A program made the translations under genes and the position numbers. A stretch of DNA of 14,353 nt from Clostridiales bacterium (GTDB lineage Bacteria; Bacillota; Clostridia; Oscillospirales; UBA644). Of the stretch, positions 7,903 through 14,353 are shown piece after piece (position 1 is the first letter of the stretch; the number at the start of each line of letters is the position of its first letter). A model generated the notes under the pieces. The model saw only the letters and a list, made by a program, of their open reading frames with translations. It was not told the origin of the DNA and ran no database searches. Location: contig QAKR01000008.1 of NCBI GenBank assembly GCA_003343705.1, forward strand, positions 1-14,353. The letters run 5' to 3'.

Positions 7903-7915
7903 TATTTTAATTATA

Positions 7916-8491
7916 TTATACTTTTTTATTATAAGATTCACTTATTTTTCTAATTAATAAGAGTATAAAAACACCTATAACAGCACCGATTGTCCCTGCG
8001 ATTATATCTGTCATAGTGTCGTCAAGGGATCCGAGTTGTGAATTGAATCCTAAAATTTTATCGCCTGAAAATTCCCATATTTCCCAAAGCCCTGCACATG
8101 CGGCGGAAAAAGTAAAACAATATACATATTGTGAAAGAAGTGAGATACTAGGTGGAGTTCCTTTATTAAAAAGCGTTAATGTGTATTCACCTAAGAATGC
8201 TAAAAGTATCCCGCTGCATAGATGCATTATTAAATCATAACAGGAAATATTTGCATAAAATTGTAAGCCTGCGCCTAATCCTTCAGCAGCAAATAAAAAG
8301 CATTGTGCACCAACATAGTATTTAGATTCAAGCTTATGTCCGATAACCCAAACAGCCAACAGCCCTCCGAATGAAAGAACCAGTGCTTGTAGTGAGAATA
8401 CCAGCGAAAATATAAAAACGGCTGCAAATAAAATCACGTATAGTGCAAAGAAGATAAATGTTATTTTGGTGTTAAAAGAAATTTTTTTCAA
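7916..8491 (-). CDS. YjdF/DUF2238-like multi-pass membrane protein, TTG start
   Basis: This 191-residue integral membrane protein has about six hydrophobic segments (roughly 10-32, 35-50, 60-80, 85-104, 120-138, 162-181). Polar residues sit in or near the membrane in a pattern like the YjdF (DUF2238) family: YDLIMHLCSG with His90, GLWEIWEFSGD with Glu137/Glu140, and LDDTMTDIIAGTIGA with Asp157/158/162. The family has no firmly established function. The stop of the GH28-like gene is 21 bases upstream, so the two are probably co-transcribed. No ATG is available near the N terminus; TTG at 8491 preceded by a G6 run (8501-8506, 9 bases away) is the likely start. The conserved acidic and His residues hint at a metal- or phosphate-handling site, but this is inference. 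Confidence 0.75.
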   Translation of the reverse strand: MKKISFNTKITFIFFALYVILFAAVFIFSLVFSLQALVLSFGGLLAVWVIGHKLESKYYVGAQCFLFAAEGLGAGLQFYANISCYDLIMHLCSGILLAFLGEYTLTLFNKGTPPSISLLSQYVYCFTFSAACAGLWEIWEFSGDKILGFNSQLGSLDDTMTDIIAGTIGAVIGVFILLLIRKISESYNKKV

Positions 8492-8500
8492 CTTTATGAG

Positions 8501-8506
8501 CCCCCC
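8501..8506 (-). promoter_or_regulatory. G-rich ribosome site before a TTG start
   Basis: On the minus strand AGGGGGG stands 9 bases before TTG at 8489-8491. It is a weaker match to anti-Shine-Dalgarno than elsewhere in the window and, with TTG, suggests lower translation of the membrane protein than of the gene before it. Confidence 0.5.
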
Positions 8507-8512
8507 TGATGT

Positions 8513-10072
8513 CTATTTAAAATTAAAGCTGTTTATGTTGTCGTAATTAAAAAGCTTATTAAGTGTTTCGGTATTTAATGGTGTGTTATTAATAACAACG
8601 TTTTCAAATGATGCGGAAATTAAATTTGATTGGTTTGTACAAGAAATAAGTGATTTGCCTGTTTGAGTAGCTGTTATATTTTTAAAAATAATATTTTTAG
8701 CATTAAAATTTTCACGAGATGTATTTTCAACACATAAGTTAATTGCCCCCATGCTGTCGCTGTTTATAAGAATGTTTTCAAAGGTTATATTTTCAACGTT
8801 TCCATTTCCTGTTTCTGCTATTACTACAAGTGAACCTAAGCGAGTTGCTGACCATGTGGCATCTCGAAAAAGAACAATACTGTTTTTAAATGTTATATCT
8901 TTAATAAGGCTTTCTATCTCACCTGTTATCCCGAATGCACGGGCTTTTCCCGGCCAAGCATAACAGTTTTCAAAATAAACGTTTTCACAAGTTTTGTTAT
9001 CCCAAGATCCAAGAGATTTTGCAGAAAAACAATCATCTCCTGCTCGTGCAAAACAACCATTCACCGTAACATCTTTTGAGTTACATATATTAAAAGCATC
9101 GCTGTTTATTTTATAACCGTAAACAGAAATATTATTGATTTTAATATTATCAGATCTGTAAGCATAAACGGTCCACCAAGAAGGGTTAAGAAAAATTATA
9201 TCTTGTAGTGTAATGTTTTGGCTTCCTGATGAGAAAAAAGCTTGCCTGCTGTGAAGCCAATGCCCTGTGAAATCTACTATTCCATTACCTTTTATAATTA
9301 TGTTATTTTTATTTGTAATTTCAAAAAATGCACTTCTGTCGGGGGCATTTTTTTCGTCTTCCGTGCTCATAATTTCGTATGTTTTCTCTGCTCTTAAAAA
9401 CGCTCCGCTTTTTAAATATACCACGCTGTCTGAATTTAAGTTTATTCTATCAACGTTATAAAAACCATTATCATAAACTATAACATTTTCATTTCCGTAT
9501 GCTTCTTTATATGCTGCTATTTCTGCATCTTCGTCAACTGCTTCTTTTATATATATAGTGTATGCATATATTTGTCTTCCGTTAAAAATAAATGTGTATG
9601 TACCGTATTGTGAAAAGTAAGCCGTTACTGTGTTTCCTTCAATCAATACATTATCTGCAGAAGGTAATACATCTGCTTTTTTAACGGAAAATGAAGTTTC
9701 AAGTTTAATAGATGCTTTAAATAAATTTGATTCTGAAGGTTTCACAAGAATAGTAGTAAATGAATGCAACATTCCGCTCCCGCCTCCCTGGGCTGAAAAA
9801 ACAGGTGTTGCATATGACGGAATGTTTTTGCCGTTAACGCTTGCTTTAAAATAGGGAGAAATAACAATCGAGGTTCCGTCTAATCCGATACATTCAGCAT
9901 ATGAGTTTGAAGCTGTTGGCCGAGCTATGAATGAAAGTATTTCTGTGCTCGATAAATTCATGACGGCTTCATCAGGATATTCAACTGCTTTAAACTCATA
10001 TTTATAATTAACTGTACATCCTGAGCTGATTAAAGCAGTTAATATAATTACGAATAATATTATTCTTTTCAT
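8513..10072 (-). CDS. GH28-like right-handed beta-helix lipoprotein (clan GH-N type)
   Basis: This 519-residue exported protein begins with a lipoprotein-type signal (residues 1-18, Ile-Ser-Ser-Gly before Cys19; Ser at -3 is unusual). Residues about 25-175 look like a beta-sandwich and 195-500 like a right-handed parallel beta-helix with repeated N-I-T-F/I-x-N rungs. GH28 hallmarks are present: NSD (323-325) in place of NTD, and AGDDC with Asp346/Asp347, 21 residues after Asp325 as in polygalacturonases. The family's catalytic His (GHG) and the RIK motif are not seen; the nearest equivalents are KARAFGITGE (376-385) and TRLGS (Arg411). The sandwich-plus-helix layout also recalls GH49 dextranase-type enzymes of the same clan. 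It is probably a surface glycan hydrolase, or an inactive glycan binder. AAAGGTG stands 7 bases before the ATG. Confidence 0.8.
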   Translation of the reverse strand: MKRIILFVIILTALISSGCTVNYKYEFKAVEYPDEAVMNLSSTEILSFIARPTASNSYAECIGLDGTSIVISPYFKASVNGKNIPSYATPVFSAQGGGSGMLHSFTTILVKPSESNLFKASIKLETSFSVKKADVLPSADNVLIEGNTVTAYFSQYGTYTFIFNGRQIYAYTIYIKEAVDEDAEIAAYKEAYGNENVIVYDNGFYNVDRINLNSDSVVYLKSGAFLRAEKTYEIMSTEDEKNAPDRSAFFEITNKNNIIIKGNGIVDFTGHWLHSRQAFFSSGSQNITLQDIIFLNPSWWTVYAYRSDNIKINNISVYGYKINSDAFNICNSKDVTVNGCFARAGDDCFSAKSLGSWDNKTCENVYFENCYAWPGKARAFGITGEIESLIKDITFKNSIVLFRDATWSATRLGSLVVIAETGNGNVENITFENILINSDSMGAINLCVENTSRENFNAKNIIFKNITATQTGKSLISCTNQSNLISASFENVVINNTPLNTETLNKLFNYDNINSFNFK

Positions 10073-10131
10073 TTATCGCACCTTTAAGTTTATTTAAAAA
10101 GAGTAAAATACAATAAAAACTCATTGTTTAA

Positions 10132-10160
10132 ATTATACCATAAACGAATATTTATGTCAA
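10132..10160 (-). promoter_or_regulatory. Perfect-consensus sigma-A promoter with extended -10 for the GH28-like operon
   Basis: On the minus strand TTGACA (10160-10155), exactly 17 bases, then TATAAT (10137-10132) match consensus at all twelve positions, and TGG directly before the -10 adds the extended -10 element. The leader is about 50 bases. GTTTA (10126-10130) and TAAAC (10141-10145) form a short inverted repeat around the -10, a possible but unproven operator. Confidence 0.88.
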
Positions 10161-10178
10161 TCCTGTTTTAATTATAAT

Positions 10179-10232
10179 AAAAAAACACGCACATCCCCTT
10201 TATTAGAATAAGGGTTTACTGCGTGTTTTTTT
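10179..10232 (-). terminator. Terminator after the cytidylyltransferase gene
   Basis: AAAAAAACACGC (10179-10190) pairs with GCGTGTTTTTTT (10221-10232), and an inner stem CCCTT (10196-10200) pairs with AAGGG (10210-10214). On the minus strand the stem runs into seven Ts, 19 bases past the stop at 10251. It also insulates the strong promoter just downstream. Confidence 0.82.
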
Positions 10233-10250
10233 ATTTTTTGTTGGAGGTCG

Positions 10251-10961
10251 TCATAAAGCAACTTTAATCTTATTTTTTTCTATTATAGCTTTTGCAATAA
10301 TAAAATCAAGCTCGTCATCAATGTCTACAGAATGTTCTTTGCTCATAACAAAGGCATAACTTTTTTCGCCGTATAAATTATTTAAATTTTGTCTCAATTC
10401 CTCTGTTTTTACTATATATATAGCTCCGTTTATTTTATAGAAAATAGGCAAGTTATGTGTAGATCGTTTGTAAATATTATTTCCGTCAAAAAAGTGTTTT
10501 AAGCATCTGTCTTCCGGCAAGGTGTTTTCAATTAACGGGGAATGGTCCGTTTGGCAGACCCCGATTACAGAAACAGCTTTTTTTTCTTCAAATAATTTGT
10601 ATGCATTTTTTATATCATCTGCTGTCCTTAAAGGAGAAGTTACTTGTAATAAAGTAATGTTATCAAATTCTTCTCCTTGTTCTGCATATCTGTCAAGTAC
10701 ATCAAAAACTACTTCCCATGTTCCGGTCTCGGCTTTAGCAAGCCCCGATTCACGCAAAAAAGGAACCGAAGCGCCGTATTTTTCTGCAATTTCTGCATAT
10801 AGTGGGCTGTCTGTAGATACGACTATTTCATCAAATAACCCTGAATAATATGCAGCCTGGATTGTATATGCAATAAGAGGTTTTCCGTCAAGGTCCTTAA
10901 TGTTTTTATCCTTTAATCTCTGCGAGCCGCTTCGGGCCGGGATTATTGCTATATTCTTCAT
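10251..10961 (-). CDS. Acylneuraminate-type CMP-sugar cytidylyltransferase (NeuA/LegF/PseF-like)
   Basis: This 236-residue soluble enzyme of the CMP-sialic acid synthetase family joins CTP to a nonulosonic acid (or Kdo-like sugar) to give a CMP-sugar donor and pyrophosphate. The N-terminal nucleotide-binding loop IPARSGSQRLKDKN (7-20) is clear, followed by STD (49-51), LLQVTSPLR (104-112), INGAIYI (177-183) and the metal-binding-type SVDIDDELDF (211-220). The length is normal for single-domain members. The start is certain: an in-frame TAA stands immediately before the ATG, and AAGGAGG lies 12 bases upstream. The first 56 bases overlap the end of the glycosyltransferase gene in another frame. 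No NeuB, NeuC or other sugar-building enzyme lies within the window, so the sugar (sialic, legionaminic, pseudaminic or other) cannot be told. Confidence 0.9.
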   Translation of the reverse strand: MKNIAIIPARSGSQRLKDKNIKDLDGKPLIAYTIQAAYYSGLFDEIVVSTDSPLYAEIAEKYGASVPFLRESGLAKAETGTWEVVFDVLDRYAEQGEEFDNITLLQVTSPLRTADDIKNAYKLFEEKKAVSVIGVCQTDHSPLIENTLPEDRCLKHFFDGNNIYKRSTHNLPIFYKINGAIYIVKTEELRQNLNNLYGEKSYAFVMSKEHSVDIDDELDFIIAKAIIEKNKIKVAL

Positions 10962-12342
10962 TTAAAGAGTCAACCTCCTTAATAAGAGCATCCGCTAAAT
11001 TATTTATATTTTCTTCAGTATAACATTCAGGTATAGCCGCATAAACATGTCCTTGTTTAAGAGTCCTAAAGTATGCGCAAAGATAATTAATAATCTCTTC
11101 TCTTTCAGGTTTTTCCCAAGATTGAATTAACGAAGTATAGTTTTGATAGATTTCGTTTGTCTGCATGATCCCCGGTGCATTATCAAAAAATATATGTCCT
11201 CCTAAAATTACGGGTTTTCTTAACAGCATGGCTTCCCATCCGGCAGTTCCTGTAAGTGTTATAACTGCTTGTGAATTCATGATTAGCTTTTTGCCGTCAT
11301 CCCAAGGCGAAACTAAAACTACATTAGGATATCTTTTAATTTCCTTATAAAAAGAAATTTCTTTATGTCCCAATAGAACATAATGTTCTTTTAAATACAG
11401 TAGTGTATCTGCCGGAAGACTTTTTGCTATGTGATCTATATATATAAGCTGTTTTTCATACTTTTGTGCACAAACAATGGTTGACGCTTCAGGCTGATAA
11501 TGTAAAGGGTAGTAAATGTATTTTTTATTGTAGTCTGCTGGAGTAAAGAGTTTTTTTATTTTTTTATATCTAAAATAAAACTTGAATCTGTCAAAATGTG
11601 ATTTGTATAGTTCATAGTTTATATAGTCGAATTTATCTTTATAAGACTTATCAAATAATTCAAGAAAAGCTAATTTTAAGTAAACCCACTCAATCTTAGG
11701 TTCTGCAAATCCAAATACAGCATTTTGCTTTTCTATGCTGTTTTGTTCAAACTCTGTTAAGAAGCTGTCTGCGGCTTGTATTTCTTCGTCGGTAAAATCG
11801 CTTTCGTATTTTAAAAAAGCATTGTGTTGGTACGGATCAGTAACAAAATAGTGATGTGTTTTTACATGTGTCCGCCCCGCCATTTGACAAATGTATTTTA
11901 CACCGTAATATTCTCCTACTATGTATGCTGCATATGTTAATAGAGTCGATACAGGCTCATCGTAATAATATTCATAATCTCCGGTGCTGAAAATATCTTC
12001 AAAAAACATAAACAGGCCGGCAGCCATTTTAACAGTATATTTATAAGGTCTGTCGATGAGTATTCTGTCTGTGTATATATATTCCCATATAGGATAACAT
12101 TGAAATTTTTTTTCATATTTACAAAGCTTTTCTAAAGATAGCTCATCCCAATGCTTTTCAATAAAGGAATTTAATTGATAAACTTTACTGTCGCCTACAG
12201 ACTGTTTAATATAAGAAGATTCTTTAGCGTTACATGTAATAAACCCCGCTGCAAAATTTTTTCCTAATCTCTGTTTTAATGCTAAATACAGATGCGAACT
12301 CAGCTTATCAAAATTCGGTCTTGCAACAAAACATACTTTCAT
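10906..12342 (-). CDS. Capsule-synthesis-family GT-B glycosyltransferase (Capsule_synth/KpsS-like)
   Basis: This 478-residue cytosolic protein has no clear membrane segment. The C-terminal half (about 270-400) carries motifs I associate with the Capsule_synth family of KpsC/KpsS-type proteins: YYPLHYQPEAST (277-288), LLYLKEHYVLLG (314-325), and TLTGTAGWEAMLLRKPVILGG (362-382) followed by a FDNAPG loop. KpsC/KpsS are CMP-Kdo-dependent transferases in capsule synthesis; use of a CMP-activated acidic sugar here fits the next gene, a CMP-sugar synthetase. The N-terminal half starts MKVCFVARPN, a typical first GT-B strand. The last 17-18 residues are encoded in the overlap with that gene and look non-conserved. 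AAAGGAT precedes the ATG. The acceptor glycan is unknown; CMP-sugar use is inference. Confidence 0.8.
   Translation of the reverse strand: MKVCFVARPNFDKLSSHLYLALKQRLGKNFAAGFITCNAKESSYIKQSVGDSKVYQLNSFIEKHWDELSLEKLCKYEKKFQCYPIWEYIYTDRILIDRPYKYTVKMAAGLFMFFEDIFSTGDYEYYYDEPVSTLLTYAAYIVGEYYGVKYICQMAGRTHVKTHHYFVTDPYQHNAFLKYESDFTDEEIQAADSFLTEFEQNSIEKQNAVFGFAEPKIEWVYLKLAFLELFDKSYKDKFDYINYELYKSHFDRFKFYFRYKKIKKLFTPADYNKKYIYYPLHYQPEASTIVCAQKYEKQLIYIDHIAKSLPADTLLYLKEHYVLLGHKEISFYKEIKRYPNVVLVSPWDDGKKLIMNSQAVITLTGTAGWEAMLLRKPVILGGHIFFDNAPGIMQTNEIYQNYTSLIQSWEKPEREEIINYLCAYFRTLKQGHVYAAIPECYTEENINNLADALIKEVDSLNEEYSNNPGPKRLAEIKG
10974..10980 (-). promoter_or_regulatory. Ribosome binding site AAGGAGG inside the glycosyltransferase gene
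   Basis: On the minus strand AAGGAGG stands 12 bases before the cytidylyltransferase ATG at 10961, a long spacing. It lies in the coding sequence of the glycosyltransferase, so ribosomes translating that gene cross it before the downstream start. Confidence 0.65.
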
Positions 12343-12393
12343 ATATATAGATCCTTTTTTTAAACGTCATAAATCTAAAATATCTTTTAACTA

Positions 12394-12423
12394 ATTATAA
12401 CATTAAATGCAACTAATTGTCAA
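12394..12423 (-). promoter_or_regulatory. Sigma-A promoter for the glycosyltransferase/cytidylyltransferase operon
   Basis: On the minus strand TTGACA (12423-12418), 18 bases, then TATAAT (12399-12394), with TGT just before the -10 (extended -10). The predicted start is near 12387, giving a leader of about 45 bases. Confidence 0.85.
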
Positions 12424-12454
12424 TACCTAATGTACATTAACGCAACAAAATTGT

Positions 12455-12508
12455 AAAAAAATACCTCTTAATATATCCTAAAATCTAAATTTAGGATATA
12501 TTAAGAGG
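12455..12508 (-). terminator. Rho-independent terminator after purF
   Basis: A perfect 19-bp inverted repeat, CCTCTTAATATATCCTAAA (12464-12482) with its complement at 12490-12508 and a 7-base loop, runs on the minus strand into seven Ts (12461-12455). It ends the glutamine synthetase-purF transcript 32 bases after the purF stop and lies just upstream of the next operon's promoter. Confidence 0.9.
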
Positions 12509-12540
12509 GCTGCAGATTTAAAAATAAGGTTGTTTATGCT

Positions 12541-13986
12541 TTATTCAAATAAATTCTTATCTATTTCACGAGGCACATCAAGTGGGTAATTGCCTGAAAA
12601 GCATGCATCACAAAAACCAAGCTGACAATCCGAAACTATTTCGTTAAGCCTTGAAAGAGGGAAGAACATAAGACTGTCTGCACCAATAATTTTGCAAAGT
12701 TCATCTGTGGAGTACTTCTGACATATAAGTTCTTTTTCGGATGGTATATCAGTTCCGAAAAAGCACGGGTGCATAAACTTAGGAGAAGAAATTCGAATAT
12801 GCACTTCTGTTGCTCCTGCAGACTTAAGAAGGTCAATGAGATTTTTAATTGTTGTTCCTCGTACAATACTGTCGTCTATAAGTATTATACGTTTTCCGTT
12901 TACGGCACTTTGTAAAGCGTTTAGTTTTATCCTAACGCTCTTTTCACGTTCGGTTTGTGTAGGCTGAATAAATGTACGTCCGATATATCTGTTTTTTATC
13001 AGCCCTGTTCCGTAAGGTATGTTTGATTGGCGTGAATAACCTATTGCCGCTATAAGACCGCTGTCAGGAACTCCCATTACCATATCTGCGTCTACATCAC
13101 TTTCCTGTGCAAGAATTCTACCGGCAGTAATTCTGGAATTATAAACGCTTTGCCCGTCTATAACGCTGTCAGGTCGTGCAAAATATATATGTTCAAAAAC
13201 GCATAATGCTCCCGGTTTTTTTAAACATGAATTGCACTGGTCATTATTTTTAGAAATCGGAACGGTTACTTTGTCTTGAATAGAATACATTTTTTCTGTA
13301 TCCACACAAACAAGTTCACCTGGCAGAACATCACGTAAAAACTTAGCACCGATTGAATCTAGGGCAGCCGTTTCCGATGCAAATACGGTTGTATCATTGT
13401 CCATATTCCCTATACAAAGAGGTCGGATACCTAATGGGTCACGCACCGCGATAAGCTTTCGAGGAGACATAACAAGCAGTGAAAATGACCCTTTAAGCTT
13501 TGGAATAACATTTAAAACAGCTTTTTCAACAGAAGGCGTTTTTAACCTTTCTTTTGCAATTAAAAAGGCAATAACCTCACTGTCGTTTGTAGAACGAAAA
13601 ACTGCTCCTTCTGAAGCTAGACTGTCACGAAGCTCTGCTGCATTATAAACATTGCCGTTATGAACAATTGTAAGTGACCCTTTAACATATCGGGTTGCAA
13701 GAGGTTGGGCATTTTCTCGAGTGTTAGAGCCAGTTGTTGAATAACGAACATGCCCTAAAGCAATCGCGCCCTTAAGAGAGGATAGGAGGCTTTCATTAAA
13801 AACTTCAGAAACAAGCCCAAGGTCTTTAATGCATGTTATATTATCATCGTCGTTTACGGCAATTCCGCAACTTTCCTGGCCGCGGTGTTGCAAGGCATAC
13901 AGCGCGTGATATACCACACGCGCCGTATCATATCCGTCTTTATTATAAATTCCGAAAACTCCGCATTCTTCATTTATATTTCTCAT
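12541..13986 (-). CDS. purF: Amidophosphoribosyltransferase (PurF), first step of purine synthesis
   Basis: This 481-residue cytosolic enzyme makes 5-phosphoribosylamine from PRPP and glutamine. Residues 1-7 are a short propeptide before Cys8 (ECGVFGI), the N-terminal nucleophile exposed by processing. The glutaminase domain shows ALQHRGQESCGI (31-42), GHVRYST (78-84) and HNGNVYN (109-115). The transferase domain has the PRPP loop ILIDDSIVRGTT (368-379). The oxygen-sensitive [4Fe-4S] ligands of the B. subtilis-type enzyme are present: Cys262 (before VFEHIYFARPDS), Cys408 (HPCFFGTDIP), Cys459 and Cys462 (FCDACFSG). An extra CxxC (Cys251, Cys254) lies just before Cys262. The ATG overlaps the TGA of the upstream glutamine synthetase gene (ATGA), indicating coupled translation. 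Identification is firm. Confidence 0.97.
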   Translation of the reverse strand: MRNINEECGVFGIYNKDGYDTARVVYHALYALQHRGQESCGIAVNDDDNITCIKDLGLVSEVFNESLLSSLKGAIALGHVRYSTTGSNTRENAQPLATRYVKGSLTIVHNGNVYNAAELRDSLASEGAVFRSTNDSEVIAFLIAKERLKTPSVEKAVLNVIPKLKGSFSLLVMSPRKLIAVRDPLGIRPLCIGNMDNDTTVFASETAALDSIGAKFLRDVLPGELVCVDTEKMYSIQDKVTVPISKNNDQCNSCLKKPGALCVFEHIYFARPDSVIDGQSVYNSRITAGRILAQESDVDADMVMGVPDSGLIAAIGYSRQSNIPYGTGLIKNRYIGRTFIQPTQTEREKSVRIKLNALQSAVNGKRIILIDDSIVRGTTIKNLIDLLKSAGATEVHIRISSPKFMHPCFFGTDIPSEKELICQKYSTDELCKIIGADSLMFFPLSRLNEIVSDCQLGFCDACFSGNYPLDVPREIDKNLFE

Positions 13987-14353
13987 ACACTAAATAAAAG
14001 CTCCCCATATGTCGGAAATGGCCAGAATTCGCCGCCGACAAGCATTTCAAGCGCATCTGCCACTGCTCGAAGTTCCTGCATTGCAGGTAAGACCGAATCT
14101 TTATAATATGTTGCTGTATCTAAAGAATCTGATTCATGTTCCTTAGCACCCATAACAGCTGAATCAAGTGCTTCAATTTTATGGAATAAGGAAGCTGAAA
14201 GTGCAGAAATATTTTTAAGCTGAGTCACTTCTGCTTCGCATGAGATCATTTCACCGACAGAGGCTTTAAGTGAAGCTGTTTCAGCAAGCATTTTAGAATA
14301 CTTTGTAACAGCAGGGAGAATATCTTTTTTTGCCATGTCAAGCATTGTCAAAG
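13983..14353 (-). CDS. glnN: Type III glutamine synthetase (GlnN), C-terminal end, 5' partial
   Basis: About 123 residues from the C terminus of a type III glutamine synthetase, which makes glutamine from glutamate, ammonia and ATP. The frame is open to the right edge of the window, so the start and catalytic core are missing. The features recognised are the MLDMAKKDILPAV helix at the beginning, the long helical region with KEHESDSLDTATYYKDSVLPAM, and the ending WPFPTYGELLFSV, typical of the extended C terminus of the roughly 700-residue GSIII enzymes and absent from type I. It overlaps purF by 4 bases. Regulation cannot be judged because the promoter lies outside. Confidence 0.9.
   Translation of the reverse strand, partial: LTMLDMAKKDILPAVTKYSKMLAETASLKASVGEMISCEAEVTQLKNISALSASLFHKIEALDSAVMGAKEHESDSLDTATYYKDSVLPAMQELRAVADALEMLVGGEFWPFPTYGELLFSV

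Noticed and set aside
10522..10848. Plus-strand open frame of 108 codons inside the cytidylyltransferase gene
   Set aside because: Antisense to a conserved enzyme with all its motifs in frame; no independent coding evidence.
10906..12342. Glycosyltransferase and cytidylyltransferase as one frameshifted fusion gene
   Set aside because: The second gene has its own AAGGAGG, an ATG directly after an in-frame stop, and a complete N-terminal nucleotide loop, so it is a separate protein.
12464..12508. Long perfect inverted repeat as a transposon end or attachment site
   Set aside because: It has a 7-base loop, sits just after the purF stop and runs into seven Ts on the minus strand, so a terminator explains it.
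12343..12540. Riboswitch between purF and the glycosyltransferase operon
   Set aside because: The region holds a terminator for purF and a simple promoter with a short leader; no conserved aptamer-like structure is visible.

Overview
The window is AT-rich DNA that reads as a Gram-positive, anaerobic, gut- or rumen-type Clostridia member, probably Oscillospirales/Ruminococcus-like. That placement is an inference. It rests on strong AGGAGG-type ribosome sites, TTGACA/TATAAT promoters, TTG starts, a CoA-type 2-hydroxyacyl dehydratase activase-family protein, a type III glutamine synthetase, and a secreted protein with a dockerin. No phage, transposon, CRISPR or RNA gene was seen, and no gene-free stretch exceeds 200 bases.

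Layout. Bases 1-2251 (+) carry the C-terminal half of a very large activase-family protein (COG3580/COG3581 modules); its N-terminal half lies off the window. A hairpin terminator separates it from a convergent three-gene operon (6248 down to 2305, minus) encoding a short SdpI-family membrane protein and the two halves of a heterodimeric ABC exporter. In that exporter all deviations from ABC consensus fall in one of the two ATP sites. Divergent from this operon, across a compact 158-bp promoter region, is a secreted protein (6407-7849, +) with a signal peptide, a cohesin-like region, a dockerin, cysteine clusters and a C39-like papain-fold peptidase domain.

A long symmetric terminator separates it from a convergent two-gene operon (10072 down to 7916, minus): a lipoprotein with a GH28-like beta-helix whose catalytic His and Lys are not visible, then a YjdF/DUF2238-like membrane protein. 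This operon has a perfect-consensus, extended -10 promoter. Next is a second two-gene operon (12342 down to 10251, minus): a capsule-synthesis-type GT-B glycosyltransferase and a CMP-sialic-acid-type cytidylyltransferase whose reading frames overlap by 56 bases. Finally, 14353 down to 12541 (minus) carries the end of type III glutamine synthetase overlapping purF by 4 bases, so a glutamine-making and a glutamine-using enzyme are translationally linked.

Functionally the window mixes central nitrogen/purine metabolism, surface glycan building, secreted or surface-bound polymer-degrading proteins, and an export/immunity-like operon. No single gene set is clearly a wholly new system. The best leads are the SdpI-ABC operon facing the dockerin peptidase, the minimal glycosyltransferase/CMP-sugar pair, and the GH28-like lipoprotein with an altered active site.
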